NCBI GenBank assembly: GCA_018712885.1
Contig: DVGE01000099.1
Span: 1-19,854, forward strand
Reading direction: 5' to 3'
Source of the DNA: Candidatus Pullichristensenella stercoripullorum
GTDB lineage: Bacteria > Bacillota > Clostridia > Christensenellales > Aristaeellaceae
Length of the DNA stretch: 19,854 nucleotides
Shown: piece by piece, positions 1-8,134 of the stretch
How positions within the stretch are numbered: position 1 is the first letter of the stretch
Layout: each line of letters starts with the position of its first letter
Translations under genes and position numbers: made by a program
Notes under the pieces: model-generated
The model's input: only the letters and a program-made list of their open reading frames with translations
What the model was told of the DNA's origin: nothing
Databases searched by the model: none

Positions 1-552
1 TTCCCCGTCCACGCGCATGCGCACGAAGCCCTGCTTGCCCATGTCCTCAAAGAGTTTCGCGTATTCACCCTTGCGGGAGCGCACCACCGGGGCCATCACC
101 TGTATGCGCGTGCGCTCGGGCAGCGTCAATACCTGATCGACGATCTGATCGACGGTCTGCTGGCGGATCTCCTTGCCGCATACGGGACAGTGCGGCACGC
201 CGGCGCGCGCGTAGAGCAGGCGCAGGTAGTCGTGGATCTCCGTGACCGTGCCCACCGTCGAACGCGGGTTTTTCGAGGTGGTCTTCTGGTCGATGGAGAT
301 GGCGGGCGAAAGGCCGTCGATGGAATCCACGTCCGGCTTCTCCATCTGCCCCAGAAACTGGCGGGCGTAGGAGGAGAGCGACTCCACATAGCGCCGCTGC
401 CCCTCGGCATAGATGGTATCGAAGGCCAGAGAGCTTTTGCCGGAGCCGGAAAGGCCGGTCATGACGATGAGGCTGTCGCGCGGCAATTCCACGCTGACGT
501 TTTTCAGGTTGTGCTCGCGCGCGCCGCGCACGATGATCTTGTCGTTTCTCAT
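1..552 (-). CDS. uvrA: UvrABC excinuclease subunit A, N-terminal part (cut by window edge)
   Basis: UvrA is the damage-sensing ABC ATPase of nucleotide excision repair; as a dimer it loads UvrB onto distorted DNA in the cytoplasm. Only the first 184 codons lie in the window. The translation shows the typical UvrA start (MRNDKIIVRGAREHNLKN), a Walker A motif GLSGSGKSS at about residues 33-41, the conserved stretch YAEGQRRYVESLSSYARQFL just after it, DQKTTSKNPRSTVGT near residue 90, and a CPVC pair near residue 122. The ATG at 552-550 overlaps the uvrB stop codon in an ATGA arrangement, and AGGAGG sits 8 bases before the ATG inside the uvrB end, so the two genes are translationally coupled. The coding frame runs open to base 1. 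Identification is secure; nothing can be said about the C-terminal half. Confidence 0.97.
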   Translation of the reverse strand, partial: MRNDKIIVRGAREHNLKNVSVELPRDSLIVMTGLSGSGKSSLAFDTIYAEGQRRYVESLSSYARQFLGQMEKPDVDSIDGLSPAISIDQKTTSKNPRSTVGTVTEIHDYLRLLYARAGVPHCPVCGKEIRQQTVDQIVDQVLTLPERTRIQVMAPVVRSRKGEYAKLFEDMGKQGFVRMRVDGE

Positions 553-2555
553 TTCTTGCGCCTCCTGCGCGTAAGACGGGATTTTTCGTTGGTGGCCAGC
601 GGCTTTTCGCCGCGCAGCGCCAGCATCTGGTCGCGCAACTTGGCGGCTTTTTCAAAATCGAGATTGCCGGCGGCGGCGAGCATCTGCTCTTCCAGGCGGT
701 CGATGGCCATTTGCCGCTCCTCCTCGCTCATGCCGGCGGGGCCGCCGCCCTCGGGCGCGCGGGAGATCTCCATCAGTTCGCGCACGGCGGCGCGCACCGT
801 CTGCGGCGTGATGCCGTGTTCCTCGTTGTAGGCCTGCTGGATGGCGCGGCGGCGGTTGGTCTCCTGAATGGCGCGCATCATCGAATCGGTAAGGCTGTCG
901 GCGTACATGATGACGCGGCCGTCCACATTGCGCGCCGCGCGGCCGATGGTCTGGATAAGCGACGTCTCCGAGCGCAGAAAGCCCTCCTTGTCGGCGTCGA
1001 GGATGGCCACGAGGGAGACTTCGGGAAGGTCCAAGCCCTCGCGCAGCAGGTTGATGCCCACCAGCACGTCGTATTCGCCCAGCCGCAGAGAGCGGATGAG
1101 CTTGATGCGCTCCAGCGTTTCCACATCGGAGTGCAGGTATTCCACGCGCACCTCCAGTTCGCGCAGGTAGCTGGTCAGGCTCTCGGCCATGCGCTTGGTG
1201 AGCGTCGTCACCAGCACGCGGCCGCCCTCCCCCGCCACCTTGCGGATCTCGCCCAGCAGGTCGTCCACCTGATCGGTGGCCGGGCGGACGACGATCTCCG
1301 GGTCGAGCAGGCCTGTGGGACGAATGATCTGCTCCACCACCTGCTCGGCGCGCTCCATCTCGTAGGGCCCGGGCGTGGCGGAGACGTAGATGGCCTGCGC
1401 GACGCGCTGCTCAAATTCATGGAACTTCAAGGGGCGGTTGTCAAACGCCGCCGGCAGGCGGAATCCGTAATCCACCAGCGAGCGCTTGCGGGCGGCGTCG
1501 CCGTTGTACATGGCGCGTATCTGCGGGATAGTGGCGTGCGATTCGTCGATGAAGAGGATGAAGTCCTTGGGAAAGTAGTCCAGCAGCGTGAACGGCGCCT
1601 CCCCCGGCGCGCGGCCGTCGAAGTAGCGGGAATAGTTTTCGATGCCGGTGCAGTAGCCGATCTCGCGCAGCATTTCGATGTCGTAGCGCGTGCGCTGTTC
1701 AAGGCGCTGCGCTTCGAGCAGTTTCCCCTCGGCCTTGAACTCGTTCAGGCGGTCGCTTAAGTCGTTTTCGATGTTCTCGATGCAGCGCTCCAATTTGTCG
1801 CGCGAGGTGGCGTAGTGCGAGGCGGGAAAGATCATCACATGGGCGAGGTAGCGCAATACGTGGCCGGAGACGATCTCCACCTCGGCGATGCGCTCGATCT
1901 CGTCGCCGAACAATTCAATGCGCAGCGCCTTTTCGTTGGAGGCGGCGGGGATGATCTCCACCACGTCGCCGCGCACGCGGAAGGAACCGCGCTCCTGCTC
2001 AAAGTCGTTGCGCTCGTACTGTATCTCCACCAGACGGCGCAAAAGCTCGTCGCGGTCGATGACCATGCCCTCGCGCAAAGAGACGGAGAGGCTCTCGTAC
2101 TCCTCCGGGTCGCCCAGGCCGTAGATACAGCTGACCGAGGCGACGATGACCACGTCGCGCCGCTCGGCCAGCCACGCGGTGGCGCTGTGGCGCATGCGGT
2201 CGATCTCGTCGTTGACGGAGGAATCCTTTTCGATGAACGTGTCCGTGGAAGGGATGTAGGCCTCGGGCTGATAGTAATCGTAATAGCTGACGAAGTAGCC
2301 CACGGCGTTTTCGGGGAAAAACTCGCGGAATTCGCCGGCCAGCTGCGCCGCCAGCGTCTTGTTGTGGGCGATGACCAGCGCCGGGCGGCCGAGGTTTTTG
2401 ATGATGTTGGCCATGGTGAAGGTCTTGCCCGAGCCGGTGACGCCCAGGAGCACCTGATGCTTGAAGCCCTTTTTAACGCCCTCGGTCAGCGCGGCGATGG
2501 CCTGCGGCTGATCGCCCGTGGGCTGATAGTCGGAATGGATCTTGAATTCGGCCAT
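549..2555 (-). CDS. uvrB: UvrABC excinuclease subunit B
   Basis: UvrB receives damaged DNA from UvrA, verifies the lesion by strand separation and recruits UvrC for incision. The 668-residue product has the usual family length. Visible features: Walker A GVTGSGKT at residues 38-45, the beta-hairpin stretch YYDYYQPEAY at 91-100 that clamps the DNA strand, VSCIYGLGDPEEY near 141-153, Walker B DESH at 337-340, helicase motif VI QTIGRAARN near residue 540, and a C-terminal UVR motif (LEEQMLAAAGNLDFEKAAKL) that binds UvrC. The C-terminus ends in a basic tail (RLTRRRRKK). The ATG at 2555 is preceded by GAGGGGAG at a good distance. It is first in a uvrB-uvrA operon with an extended -10 promoter and a possible LexA operator just upstream. 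Confidence 0.98.
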   Translation of the reverse strand: MAEFKIHSDYQPTGDQPQAIAALTEGVKKGFKHQVLLGVTGSGKTFTMANIIKNLGRPALVIAHNKTLAAQLAGEFREFFPENAVGYFVSYYDYYQPEAYIPSTDTFIEKDSSVNDEIDRMRHSATAWLAERRDVVIVASVSCIYGLGDPEEYESLSVSLREGMVIDRDELLRRLVEIQYERNDFEQERGSFRVRGDVVEIIPAASNEKALRIELFGDEIERIAEVEIVSGHVLRYLAHVMIFPASHYATSRDKLERCIENIENDLSDRLNEFKAEGKLLEAQRLEQRTRYDIEMLREIGYCTGIENYSRYFDGRAPGEAPFTLLDYFPKDFILFIDESHATIPQIRAMYNGDAARKRSLVDYGFRLPAAFDNRPLKFHEFEQRVAQAIYVSATPGPYEMERAEQVVEQIIRPTGLLDPEIVVRPATDQVDDLLGEIRKVAGEGGRVLVTTLTKRMAESLTSYLRELEVRVEYLHSDVETLERIKLIRSLRLGEYDVLVGINLLREGLDLPEVSLVAILDADKEGFLRSETSLIQTIGRAARNVDGRVIMYADSLTDSMMRAIQETNRRRAIQQAYNEEHGITPQTVRAAVRELMEISRAPEGGGPAGMSEEERQMAIDRLEEQMLAAAGNLDFEKAAKLRDQMLALRGEKPLATNEKSRLTRRRRKK

Positions 2556-2573
2556 GGCGCTCCCCTCTCAAGG

Positions 2574-2587
2574 CAAACATTTGTTTA
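2574..2587 (-). promoter_or_regulatory. possible LexA/DinR-type SOS operator before uvrB
   Basis: On the minus strand the sequence TAAACAAATGTTTG holds the inverted repeat AAAC-N4-GTTT. It agrees with the Gram-positive LexA consensus (CGAACRNRYGTTYC) at 11 of 14 positions, missing the outer C/G pair and one inner G. It lies 2 bases after the uvrB -10 box, a position where a repressor would block transcription start. UvrBA is SOS-controlled in many Bacillota. No lexA gene is in the window, so this is an inference from one site. Confidence 0.4.
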
Positions 2588-2588
2588 C

Positions 2589-2594
2589 ATTATA
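2589..2594 (-). promoter_or_regulatory. uvrBA promoter, extended -10 box
   Basis: The minus strand reads TGGTATAAT, a perfect TATAAT with an upstream TG one base away (extended -10). No good -35 hexamer is found 16-18 bases upstream; that region is the terminator stem of the preceding gene. The start codon of uvrB lies 33 bases downstream. Confidence 0.7.
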
Positions 2595-2600
2595 CCACAA

Positions 2601-2633
2601 AACAAAAAAGAGGAAGCGCCGGGGCGCTCCCTC
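2601..2633 (-). terminator. rho-independent terminator of the AEC permease gene
   Basis: The minus strand reads GAGGGAGCGCC, two bases, GGCGCTTCCTC (one G-T wobble pair), then TTTTTTGTTTT. It starts 24 bases after the permease stop codon. The T-run passes directly into the uvrB promoter. Confidence 0.9.
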
Positions 2634-2657
2634 TGTGAAAATTAAACTGATGTTCGA

Positions 2658-3575
2658 TTACGCCGCCAGCACCGCGATGACGCAGAACATGGCCACCGAC
2701 AAAAGCGTGTACAGCGACAGGCACGAGGACGCATAGCGCGCGTCGGCCTCGCCGCGGGCAAACACCGGCAGCACATACGGCCCGGGCAGCGTGAACAAAA
2801 GGATCAGCGCCCAGCGCAAAAGGTCGGTCATGCCCACCGTCCAGGTGAGGAAGAGCACGCACAGCGCGCAGAAGGCGGCGCAAAAAACGAGGCGCACGCC
2901 CGACGAACGCACGGCGTCGCGCAAAGAGTCCCTGCTGAACTCGATGTTGTAGCCCACCACGAAGAGTATGGCGCAGGCCGTGGGGCCGGAGAGGAAGTCG
3001 CCCACAGCGGCGATGGCGGAACCGATGAAGCGGCCGCTCATGGCGCTCCACAGGCCCGTCGCGCCCAGCAGCACGCCGGCGAGGATGGCGAGGAAAATGG
3101 GCGAAAGCAGCGTTTCGCGGGCGATCTGTTTGGCGGGCATGCCGTCGCGCCCCTTGAGCATGGCCATATAGAGCGTAAAGACAAACACATCGCCGCCCAG
3201 GGCCGCCACCGCCATGACGCTGAGGTTTTCCGCGCCAAAGAGCAATGTGTAAAGCGAATAGCCCATCATGCCTGCCTCAAAGCCGGTGACGAGGAAGGGC
3301 ATCAGCGGGTTTTCCCTGCGAAAGAGCTTGCCGAGGAAGAGCATCGCCGTGCAGGCGGCGTATACCGCCACGCAGGTGAGCAGCACATCCACGCCATAAC
3401 TGATCTCCGCAAAGGCCATGAAGAGCACGGCGGGCAGAGAAAAGGTGACCACGAAGGTCTTGAGGCCGTCGATCTGCGCGCGGGTCAGGATGTTTTTCAG
3501 GCGCGAGAGCCAGCCGAGGAACAACGAAACGACGACGGGCAGGACGATCTCCGCGATGCGGGCGGCGTTGTTCAT
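2658..3575 (-). CDS. AEC (auxin efflux carrier) family permease
   Basis: Inner-membrane secondary transporter of the AEC family (bile/arsenite/riboflavin transporter superfamily); bacterial members export or take up organic acids such as malate or malonate, but the substrate here cannot be told. The product of 305 residues contains about ten hydrophobic segments in the family's 5+5 pattern, starting with IAEIVLPVVVSLFLGWLSR and a second helix pair with TFVVTFSLPAVLFMAFAEI; PTACAILFVVGYNIE and LFTLPGPYVLPVFA in the second half are typical AEC half-helix regions. The ATG at 3575 is chosen because GGAGG lies 8 bases upstream; an in-frame ATG at 3581 is too close to that site, and an ATG at 3623 lies within the -35 box of the promoter. 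The gene stands alone, with its own promoter and terminator, between two DNA repair genes, and shows no functional link to them. Confidence 0.9.
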   Translation of the reverse strand: MNNAARIAEIVLPVVVSLFLGWLSRLKNILTRAQIDGLKTFVVTFSLPAVLFMAFAEISYGVDVLLTCVAVYAACTAMLFLGKLFRRENPLMPFLVTGFEAGMMGYSLYTLLFGAENLSVMAVAALGGDVFVFTLYMAMLKGRDGMPAKQIARETLLSPIFLAILAGVLLGATGLWSAMSGRFIGSAIAAVGDFLSGPTACAILFVVGYNIEFSRDSLRDAVRSSGVRLVFCAAFCALCVLFLTWTVGMTDLLRWALILLFTLPGPYVLPVFARGEADARYASSCLSLYTLLSVAMFCVIAVLAA

Positions 3576-3595
3576 ATGCATCTCCTCCACCCATA

Positions 3596-3623
3596 AGTTT
3601 ACCAGATATTTCAAAAATGTCAA
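3596..3623 (-). promoter_or_regulatory. promoter of the AEC permease gene
   Basis: TTGACA (3623-3618), 16-base spacer, TGG-TAAACT (3601-3596). The -35 box is perfect, the -10 box matches at four positions and has an upstream TG. The start codon is 20 bases downstream, so the leader is short. Confidence 0.75.
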
Positions 3624-3671
3624 CTGTTTCGTGCGCCGCGTCTTTGCGGATGCGCAACAGGGCCGCGGCGT

Positions 3672-6600
3672 TCAAAACAGCGTAAGCTGTTCAACCTTTG
3701 GCGGACGAACGCGCGACCGGGCGGTCTCCGGGGCAAGCCCCTCTCCCAGTTCGCCGATGAAGCAGGAGGGCGCTCCCGGGCAGGTGAGGATAAGTTCCTC
3801 CTTCGCCCGCGTCATGCCCACGAAGAACAGGCGGCGTTCTTCCTCCACATCCGCCTCCGCGCCGGGGCGCGAAAGCGGCAAAACGCCTTCGGCGACGCCG
3901 GCGAGGAAGACCACGGGAAATTCCAGGCCCTTGGCGCCGTGCAGCGTCATCAGCGTCACCGCGCCGGCTGCGCGCGCCTTGCCGTTGCGGCGGCGAACAT
4001 CCGCTTCCTCGCCGATGTCGAGCGCGGCGAGGAAGCCGGCCAACGTTTCGTGAAAGGAAGCGGCGCTCGCCAGCCGTTCCAGCGCCTCGGACGCGCCGCG
4101 CATGGCGATCCAGCGCCGCAGCAGGCGCTCGGGGGCTTCCCGATCGACCTTCGGCGCGAGCAGCGTCACAGCGCGGACATATTCTCCCGCCCCCGCCGCG
4201 TCGCGCAGTGCTTCGGCGCGCGCAAGCGGCTCGGCACAGGGGGCGGCGCGGCGAAAGGCGTCTTCATCCAGCCCCCAGTTGAGCCGCAGCGCCGCGCGCA
4301 GGCTGTTCAGATCTCCGGGCGCGGCGAGGGAACGGAAGAAGGCCAGCGCCCCGCGCGCGTCGTCGCTCTCCAGATAGTCCTCGCGCCCGGCTACCACGCA
4401 GGGGATGCCGTCGTGGGCGAGACATTCTTCGATGAGATCGAGCTGGCGGTGCGTGCGGGCGAGCACGGCCATCTCGGAAAAGGCGCGCATCTCCCCTTCT
4501 GTGGCATTGGCGGCGAGCATGTCCACGCCGCCGGCGAGACGGGCGACCTCCTTGGCGATCCACACCGCCTCGGAAAAGGCCGTGTCCGCGCGCACGAGGC
4601 GCACGGGCGCGCCCGCTCTGGCGGCAGGGCGCAGGACGCGCGCCGGGCCGGGGTTGTGGCAAATGCACATCTGCGAGCGGCGAAGGATGTCCGGCGCGCA
4701 GCGGTAGTTGAGCGTCAAACGCACAGTCTCCAGCGAGGGCATATCGGCGCGCAGGCGCTCGAAGCAGGCTGCGTCCGCGCCGCGGAAGCCGTAGATGGAC
4801 TGATCCGGATCGCCGATGACAAAGAGGCTCTCCCCCGCCGCGCTCCAGTGGCGCACGAGGGCGCGCTGCACGGCGTTGATGTCCTGAAACTCGTCTACCA
4901 GCAGGTGGTCGAAGCGTCCGTCGGCGGGCACGTCCGCGCGAAGCGCGTCGAGCAGCAGATCGTCCAGGTCGCGCGCGCCCAGCTTGCGCAGCGCCATCTG
5001 ATAGGCGTCCACGAGCGCCTGTTCGATCCCGGCTTCCGCGCAGGGCGCGCCGTTTTTTACCGTCGAAATGGCGCGCAGCGCGGCGCGGGGCGGGCGCTTG
5101 CCCAGTTCCGGCAGGCCGCGAAGGACTTCCAGGGCGCCGTCTTCCCCCAGCAGGGGCCTGGCGTCGAGCATTTGCAGGCAGAGGGCGTGGAAAGTGCCGA
5201 TGTGCAGCGGCTTGGCCCGGCGCGCGCCGAGGCGCTGCGCGAGGCGTTCACGAAGTTCCCGCGCCGCCTGATCGGTGAACGTCACCGCCGTTATATGCGA
5301 CGGCTTCGCCCCGTTTGCGAGCAGGTGAACGACGCGCTCTACGAGCGTGAAGGTCTTGCCCGTGCCCGGCCCGGCGACGACCGCCAGCGCGGGGGCTTCC
5401 GACTCCACGGCGCGGCGCTGCTCCTCGTTGAGGCCGCGGTCCTGGCGCGAGGGCGTTTCCCCGGCGGGCGCCTTCGGCTTGCGCTTGCGCGCCCCGACCG
5501 GGACGGCTTTGGCCTTTTGGGGCGCGACGGCCATGTCGAACATCGCCATTTGTCCGCCGAGCACTTCCAGTTCTCCGGGCGCAAAGATGGAAATGACGCC
5601 GTATTCGCCGTCATAGCCGCTCTTGCGCAGCACCCTGCCCGCGCGCAGGCGGCGGACGCCCTCTTCCAGCGCCCACCCCCCGGCGGCGCGGATGTCGCCA
5701 AGGGGACATTCGCGCAGTATGTACAGTTCATTGCCCAGCGCGGAAAGCAGCGCGAAGTAGCGCTCCATGACCTTCTTGGCGGTCGAGGAAACGCCCATAC
5801 AGGAGGAAAGCACTTCGGGAAGCGGCATCAGGCTCTCGAACGGCCTGCCGCTCGCCGGCGGCGGACAACCCTCGGGCCGGTCGGCCAGATCTTCGGCGCG
5901 GTGCTTGACGCCGATGGTCAATTTGCGCCCACAGGCGGGACAGCGGCCCTCCATGCGCATGGTCTCCGACGGTTCCAGGCAGACGTCGCAGGCGCGGTGG
6001 CCGTCCAGGTGGTACTTGCCCTCCTCGGGGAAAAATTCGATGGTGCCCTCGAAACCCTCGCCCGTCTCGATGGCGCGCCTGAGGGCCGGGTAACTGGTCT
6101 CGCAGGAGAGCAGATTGGCCTCGCGCGCCAGCTTTGCCGGCGAATGGGCGTCCGAGTTGGAGACGAGCGTGCGGCCGTCGAGAGCGGAGACGCGCCAGTT
6201 CATCGGCGGGTCCGAAGAAAGACCGGTCTCCAGGGCGCGGATGTGACAGGAGAGGTCGCCGAAACATTCCTCGATGGAGTCAAAGCCCGAGAAAGCCCCC
6301 AGCAGGGAAAAGTGCGGCGTCCAGATGTGCGCGGGGATGAACACGGCCTCCGGGCATGCTTCCAGCGTCATCTCCAGCAGGTCGCGGCAATCCAGGCCGA
6401 GAATAGGCCGGCCGTCGGAATGAAGGTTGCCGACGCGCTCCAGCCGCGCGGAGAGCCTTTCCGCCGCTTCGAACGACGGCATGAGGATGACGTTGTGTAC
6501 CTTGCGCGTGCGGCCGTCCTTCTTGTAAATGGAGCTGATCTCGGCGCTGAGGACAAAACGCGCCTCTCCCTCGACCTCGCAGGGCAGGCGCAGCGCTTTT

Positions 6601-6797
6601 TTCAGGGCAAACACGCCCTCGCCCGCCGGTTCCAGCGCTTCTAAAAGCTCTTTGCGCCATGCGGGATGAGTGAAGTCGCCCGTTCCGAGAAGATCGACGC
6701 CCTTGCGCCGCGCCCAGAGGTCGAGATGCGGCGCGTCGCACTCGCGGCTGGTGGCGCGGGAAAAGCGGGAATGGATGTGCAAGTCGGCGATCAACAT
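3672..6797 (-). CDS. EndoQ-like PHP endonuclease fused to UvrD/Rep-type DNA helicase
   Basis: About 1041 residues in two halves. Residues 1-425 match the layout of endonuclease Q, which nicks DNA 5' of deaminated bases and abasic sites: PHP motifs DLHIHSRFS (about 5-13), GTGDFTHPAW (40-49), EISSIYK (88-94), FIPAHIWTPHFS (155-166) and SNSDAHS (215-221), then a zinc finger with CDVC and CPAC (about 272-291), then a C-terminal region ending in GGQMAMFDM. A basic linker (about 427-455) leads to a superfamily 1A helicase: Q motif LNEEQRRAVE, Walker A AGPGTGKT (about 477), TFTDQAARELRERL, GTFHALC, DEFQD (about 637), GDPDQSIYGFRGAD, LNYR, HGAKGLEF (about 955) and VGMTRAKEE (about 995). The region after motif VI is shorter than in UvrD. 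The ATG at 6797 is chosen because GAGG lies 5 bases upstream; a GTG at 6803 overlaps that site. A terminator sits just upstream. The enzymatic roles are inferred from the families. Confidence 0.9.
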   Translation of the reverse strand: MLIADLHIHSRFSRATSRECDAPHLDLWARRKGVDLLGTGDFTHPAWRKELLEALEPAGEGVFALKKALRLPCEVEGEARFVLSAEISSIYKKDGRTRKVHNVILMPSFEAAERLSARLERVGNLHSDGRPILGLDCRDLLEMTLEACPEAVFIPAHIWTPHFSLLGAFSGFDSIEECFGDLSCHIRALETGLSSDPPMNWRVSALDGRTLVSNSDAHSPAKLAREANLLSCETSYPALRRAIETGEGFEGTIEFFPEEGKYHLDGHRACDVCLEPSETMRMEGRCPACGRKLTIGVKHRAEDLADRPEGCPPPASGRPFESLMPLPEVLSSCMGVSSTAKKVMERYFALLSALGNELYILRECPLGDIRAAGGWALEEGVRRLRAGRVLRKSGYDGEYGVISIFAPGELEVLGGQMAMFDMAVAPQKAKAVPVGARKRKPKAPAGETPSRQDRGLNEEQRRAVESEAPALAVVAGPGTGKTFTLVERVVHLLANGAKPSHITAVTFTDQAARELRERLAQRLGARRAKPLHIGTFHALCLQMLDARPLLGEDGALEVLRGLPELGKRPPRAALRAISTVKNGAPCAEAGIEQALVDAYQMALRKLGARDLDDLLLDALRADVPADGRFDHLLVDEFQDINAVQRALVRHWSAAGESLFVIGDPDQSIYGFRGADAACFERLRADMPSLETVRLTLNYRCAPDILRRSQMCICHNPGPARVLRPAARAGAPVRLVRADTAFSEAVWIAKEVARLAGGVDMLAANATEGEMRAFSEMAVLARTHRQLDLIEECLAHDGIPCVVAGREDYLESDDARGALAFFRSLAAPGDLNSLRAALRLNWGLDEDAFRRAAPCAEPLARAEALRDAAGAGEYVRAVTLLAPKVDREAPERLLRRWIAMRGASEALERLASAASFHETLAGFLAALDIGEEADVRRRNGKARAAGAVTLMTLHGAKGLEFPVVFLAGVAEGVLPLSRPGAEADVEEERRLFFVGMTRAKEELILTCPGAPSCFIGELGEGLAPETARSRVRPPKVEQLTLF

Positions 6798-6808
6798 AGG
6801 CACCTCGC

Positions 6809-6837
6809 AAAAACGCCGGCAGCGATGACTGCCGGCG
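6809..6837 (-). terminator. rho-independent terminator after murA
   Basis: Minus strand: CGCCGGCAG, loop TCATCG, CTGCCGGCG, TTTTT. The 9-bp stem is perfect and starts 14 bases after the murA stop codon. The T-run ends only about 11 bases before the start codon of the downstream nuclease-helicase gene, which therefore has no room for its own promoter after the terminator. Confidence 0.9.
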
Positions 6838-6851
6838 GGATGATCTCTTCT

Positions 6852-8126
6852 TTAAACGCGGGCGTAACTGCGCGCGGCGACGCGCTTGACCGAAGCGCCC
6901 AGGCTGCGCAGCTTTTCATCGAAGCGCTCATAGCCGCGCAGTATGTATTCCACGCCGCCGATCTCCGTTTCGCCCTCGGCCATCAGCGCGGCGATGACCA
7001 TGGCCGCGCCCGCGCGCAGGTCGGTGGCGTTGACGCGCGCCGAGACCAGGCGATCCACGCCGGCGATGATGGCGGAGCTTTCGATGACGCGCACGTTCGC
7101 GCCCATCTTGCGCAGCTCGTCGAGGAAACGGAAGCGGTTTTCAAAGATGGTCTCGGTGACGATGCTGCTGCCGCGCGCCACGGTCAAAAGCGCGGAGAGC
7201 GGCTGCTGCAAGTCCGTGGGAAAGCCCGGATAGCCCTGCGTTTTCACGTTCACGGCGCGAAAGACGCCATTGGAGCGCACATGGATCCAGTCGTCCTCCG
7301 TCTCCACGCGCACGCCCATCTCCAGCAGCTTGGCCGAAAGCGCCTCCATATGGGTGGGGATGGCGCCGGTGATGACCACGTCGCCGGAAGTGGCGGCGGC
7401 AGCGATCATCAGCGTGCCCGTCTCGATCTGATCGGGGATGATGGTGTAGTTGGCGCCGTGCAGGTGCCTGCCGCCACGCACGCGGATCACATCCGTGCCC
7501 GCGCCCTTCACCCACGCGCCCATGGCGGAGAGGAAGTTGGCAAGATCGACGATATGCGGCTCCTTGGCCGCGTTGTGGATGCAGGTGGTGCCGCTGGCGC
7601 TGACGGCGCTGAGCATGCTGTTGACCGTCGCGCCTACGGAGGGCATTTCCAGAAAAATATCGGTGCCGATCAATTCCTCAGCGGAAACTTCGAGGTTGCC
7701 GCCGAGCGTATCGGCCTTGGCGCCCAGCGTCTGCATGGCCTTGAGCGTCTGGTCGATGGGGCGGGCGCCGATGTCGCAGCCGCCGGGGAGCGGCACCGAG
7801 GCGCGGCCAAACACGCCCATCAGCACCGGCGCGAGATAATACGAAGCGCGCATCCTGCTGGTGAGCTCATAGGGCGGATCGCAGCGCTCCAGCGTGCGCG
7901 GATCGACCGTGAGCACGTTGTTGTGGAACTCGACCTTCGCGCCCAGCCAGCGCATCAGCTCGATGAGCACGTGCACATCGTTGATGTCGGGCAGGTTTTC
8001 GATCACCGACGGCGTATCCGCCAAAAGCGCCGCGGGAATGACCGCGAGCGCCGCGTTTTTTCCGCCGCTGACCATGACCTCCCCTTCGAGGCGGCGTCCG
8101 CCCCGGATCAGCAGTTTTTCCCCCAT
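6852..8126 (-). CDS. murA: UDP-N-acetylglucosamine 1-carboxyvinyltransferase
   Basis: MurA transfers enolpyruvate from PEP to UDP-GlcNAc, the first committed step of peptidoglycan synthesis, in the cytoplasm. The 424-residue product has the normal length. Visible residues: GGKNAAL at 21-27 (the conserved Lys-Asn pair that binds substrate), catalytic Cys at 117 in PLPGGCDIGARPID, so the enzyme should be of the fosfomycin-sensitive Cys type, and GYPGFPTDLQ with the conserved catalytic Asp near residue 300. The open frame extends upstream to 8435, but the extension overlaps the fmdB-like gene in another frame and has no family resemblance; the MGEKLLIRGG start fits MurA. The only good Shine-Dalgarno sequence (AAAGGAG) is 22 bases from the ATG with a hairpin between. 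The gene follows the zinc-ribbon gene by 28 bases and ends at a strong terminator. Confidence 0.96.
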   Translation of the reverse strand: MGEKLLIRGGRRLEGEVMVSGGKNAALAVIPAALLADTPSVIENLPDINDVHVLIELMRWLGAKVEFHNNVLTVDPRTLERCDPPYELTSRMRASYYLAPVLMGVFGRASVPLPGGCDIGARPIDQTLKAMQTLGAKADTLGGNLEVSAEELIGTDIFLEMPSVGATVNSMLSAVSASGTTCIHNAAKEPHIVDLANFLSAMGAWVKGAGTDVIRVRGGRHLHGANYTIIPDQIETGTLMIAAAATSGDVVITGAIPTHMEALSAKLLEMGVRVETEDDWIHVRSNGVFRAVNVKTQGYPGFPTDLQQPLSALLTVARGSSIVTETIFENRFRFLDELRKMGANVRVIESSAIIAGVDRLVSARVNATDLRAGAAMVIAALMAEGETEIGGVEYILRGYERFDEKLRSLGASVKRVAARSYARV

Positions 8127-8134
8127 ATCGAAAC

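Noticed and set aside
3672..3695. Hairpin AACAGC-TTAC-GCTGTT at the end of the nuclease-helicase gene as a terminator
   Set aside because: It is only 6 bp, lies inside the coding sequence up to the stop codon and lacks a U-tract.
3939..6644. A 901-codon open frame on the plus strand opposite the nuclease-helicase gene
   Set aside because: It is a GC-rich antisense shadow: rich in Arg, His, Gly and Gln with no domain, and the opposite strand encodes a protein with all expected motifs.
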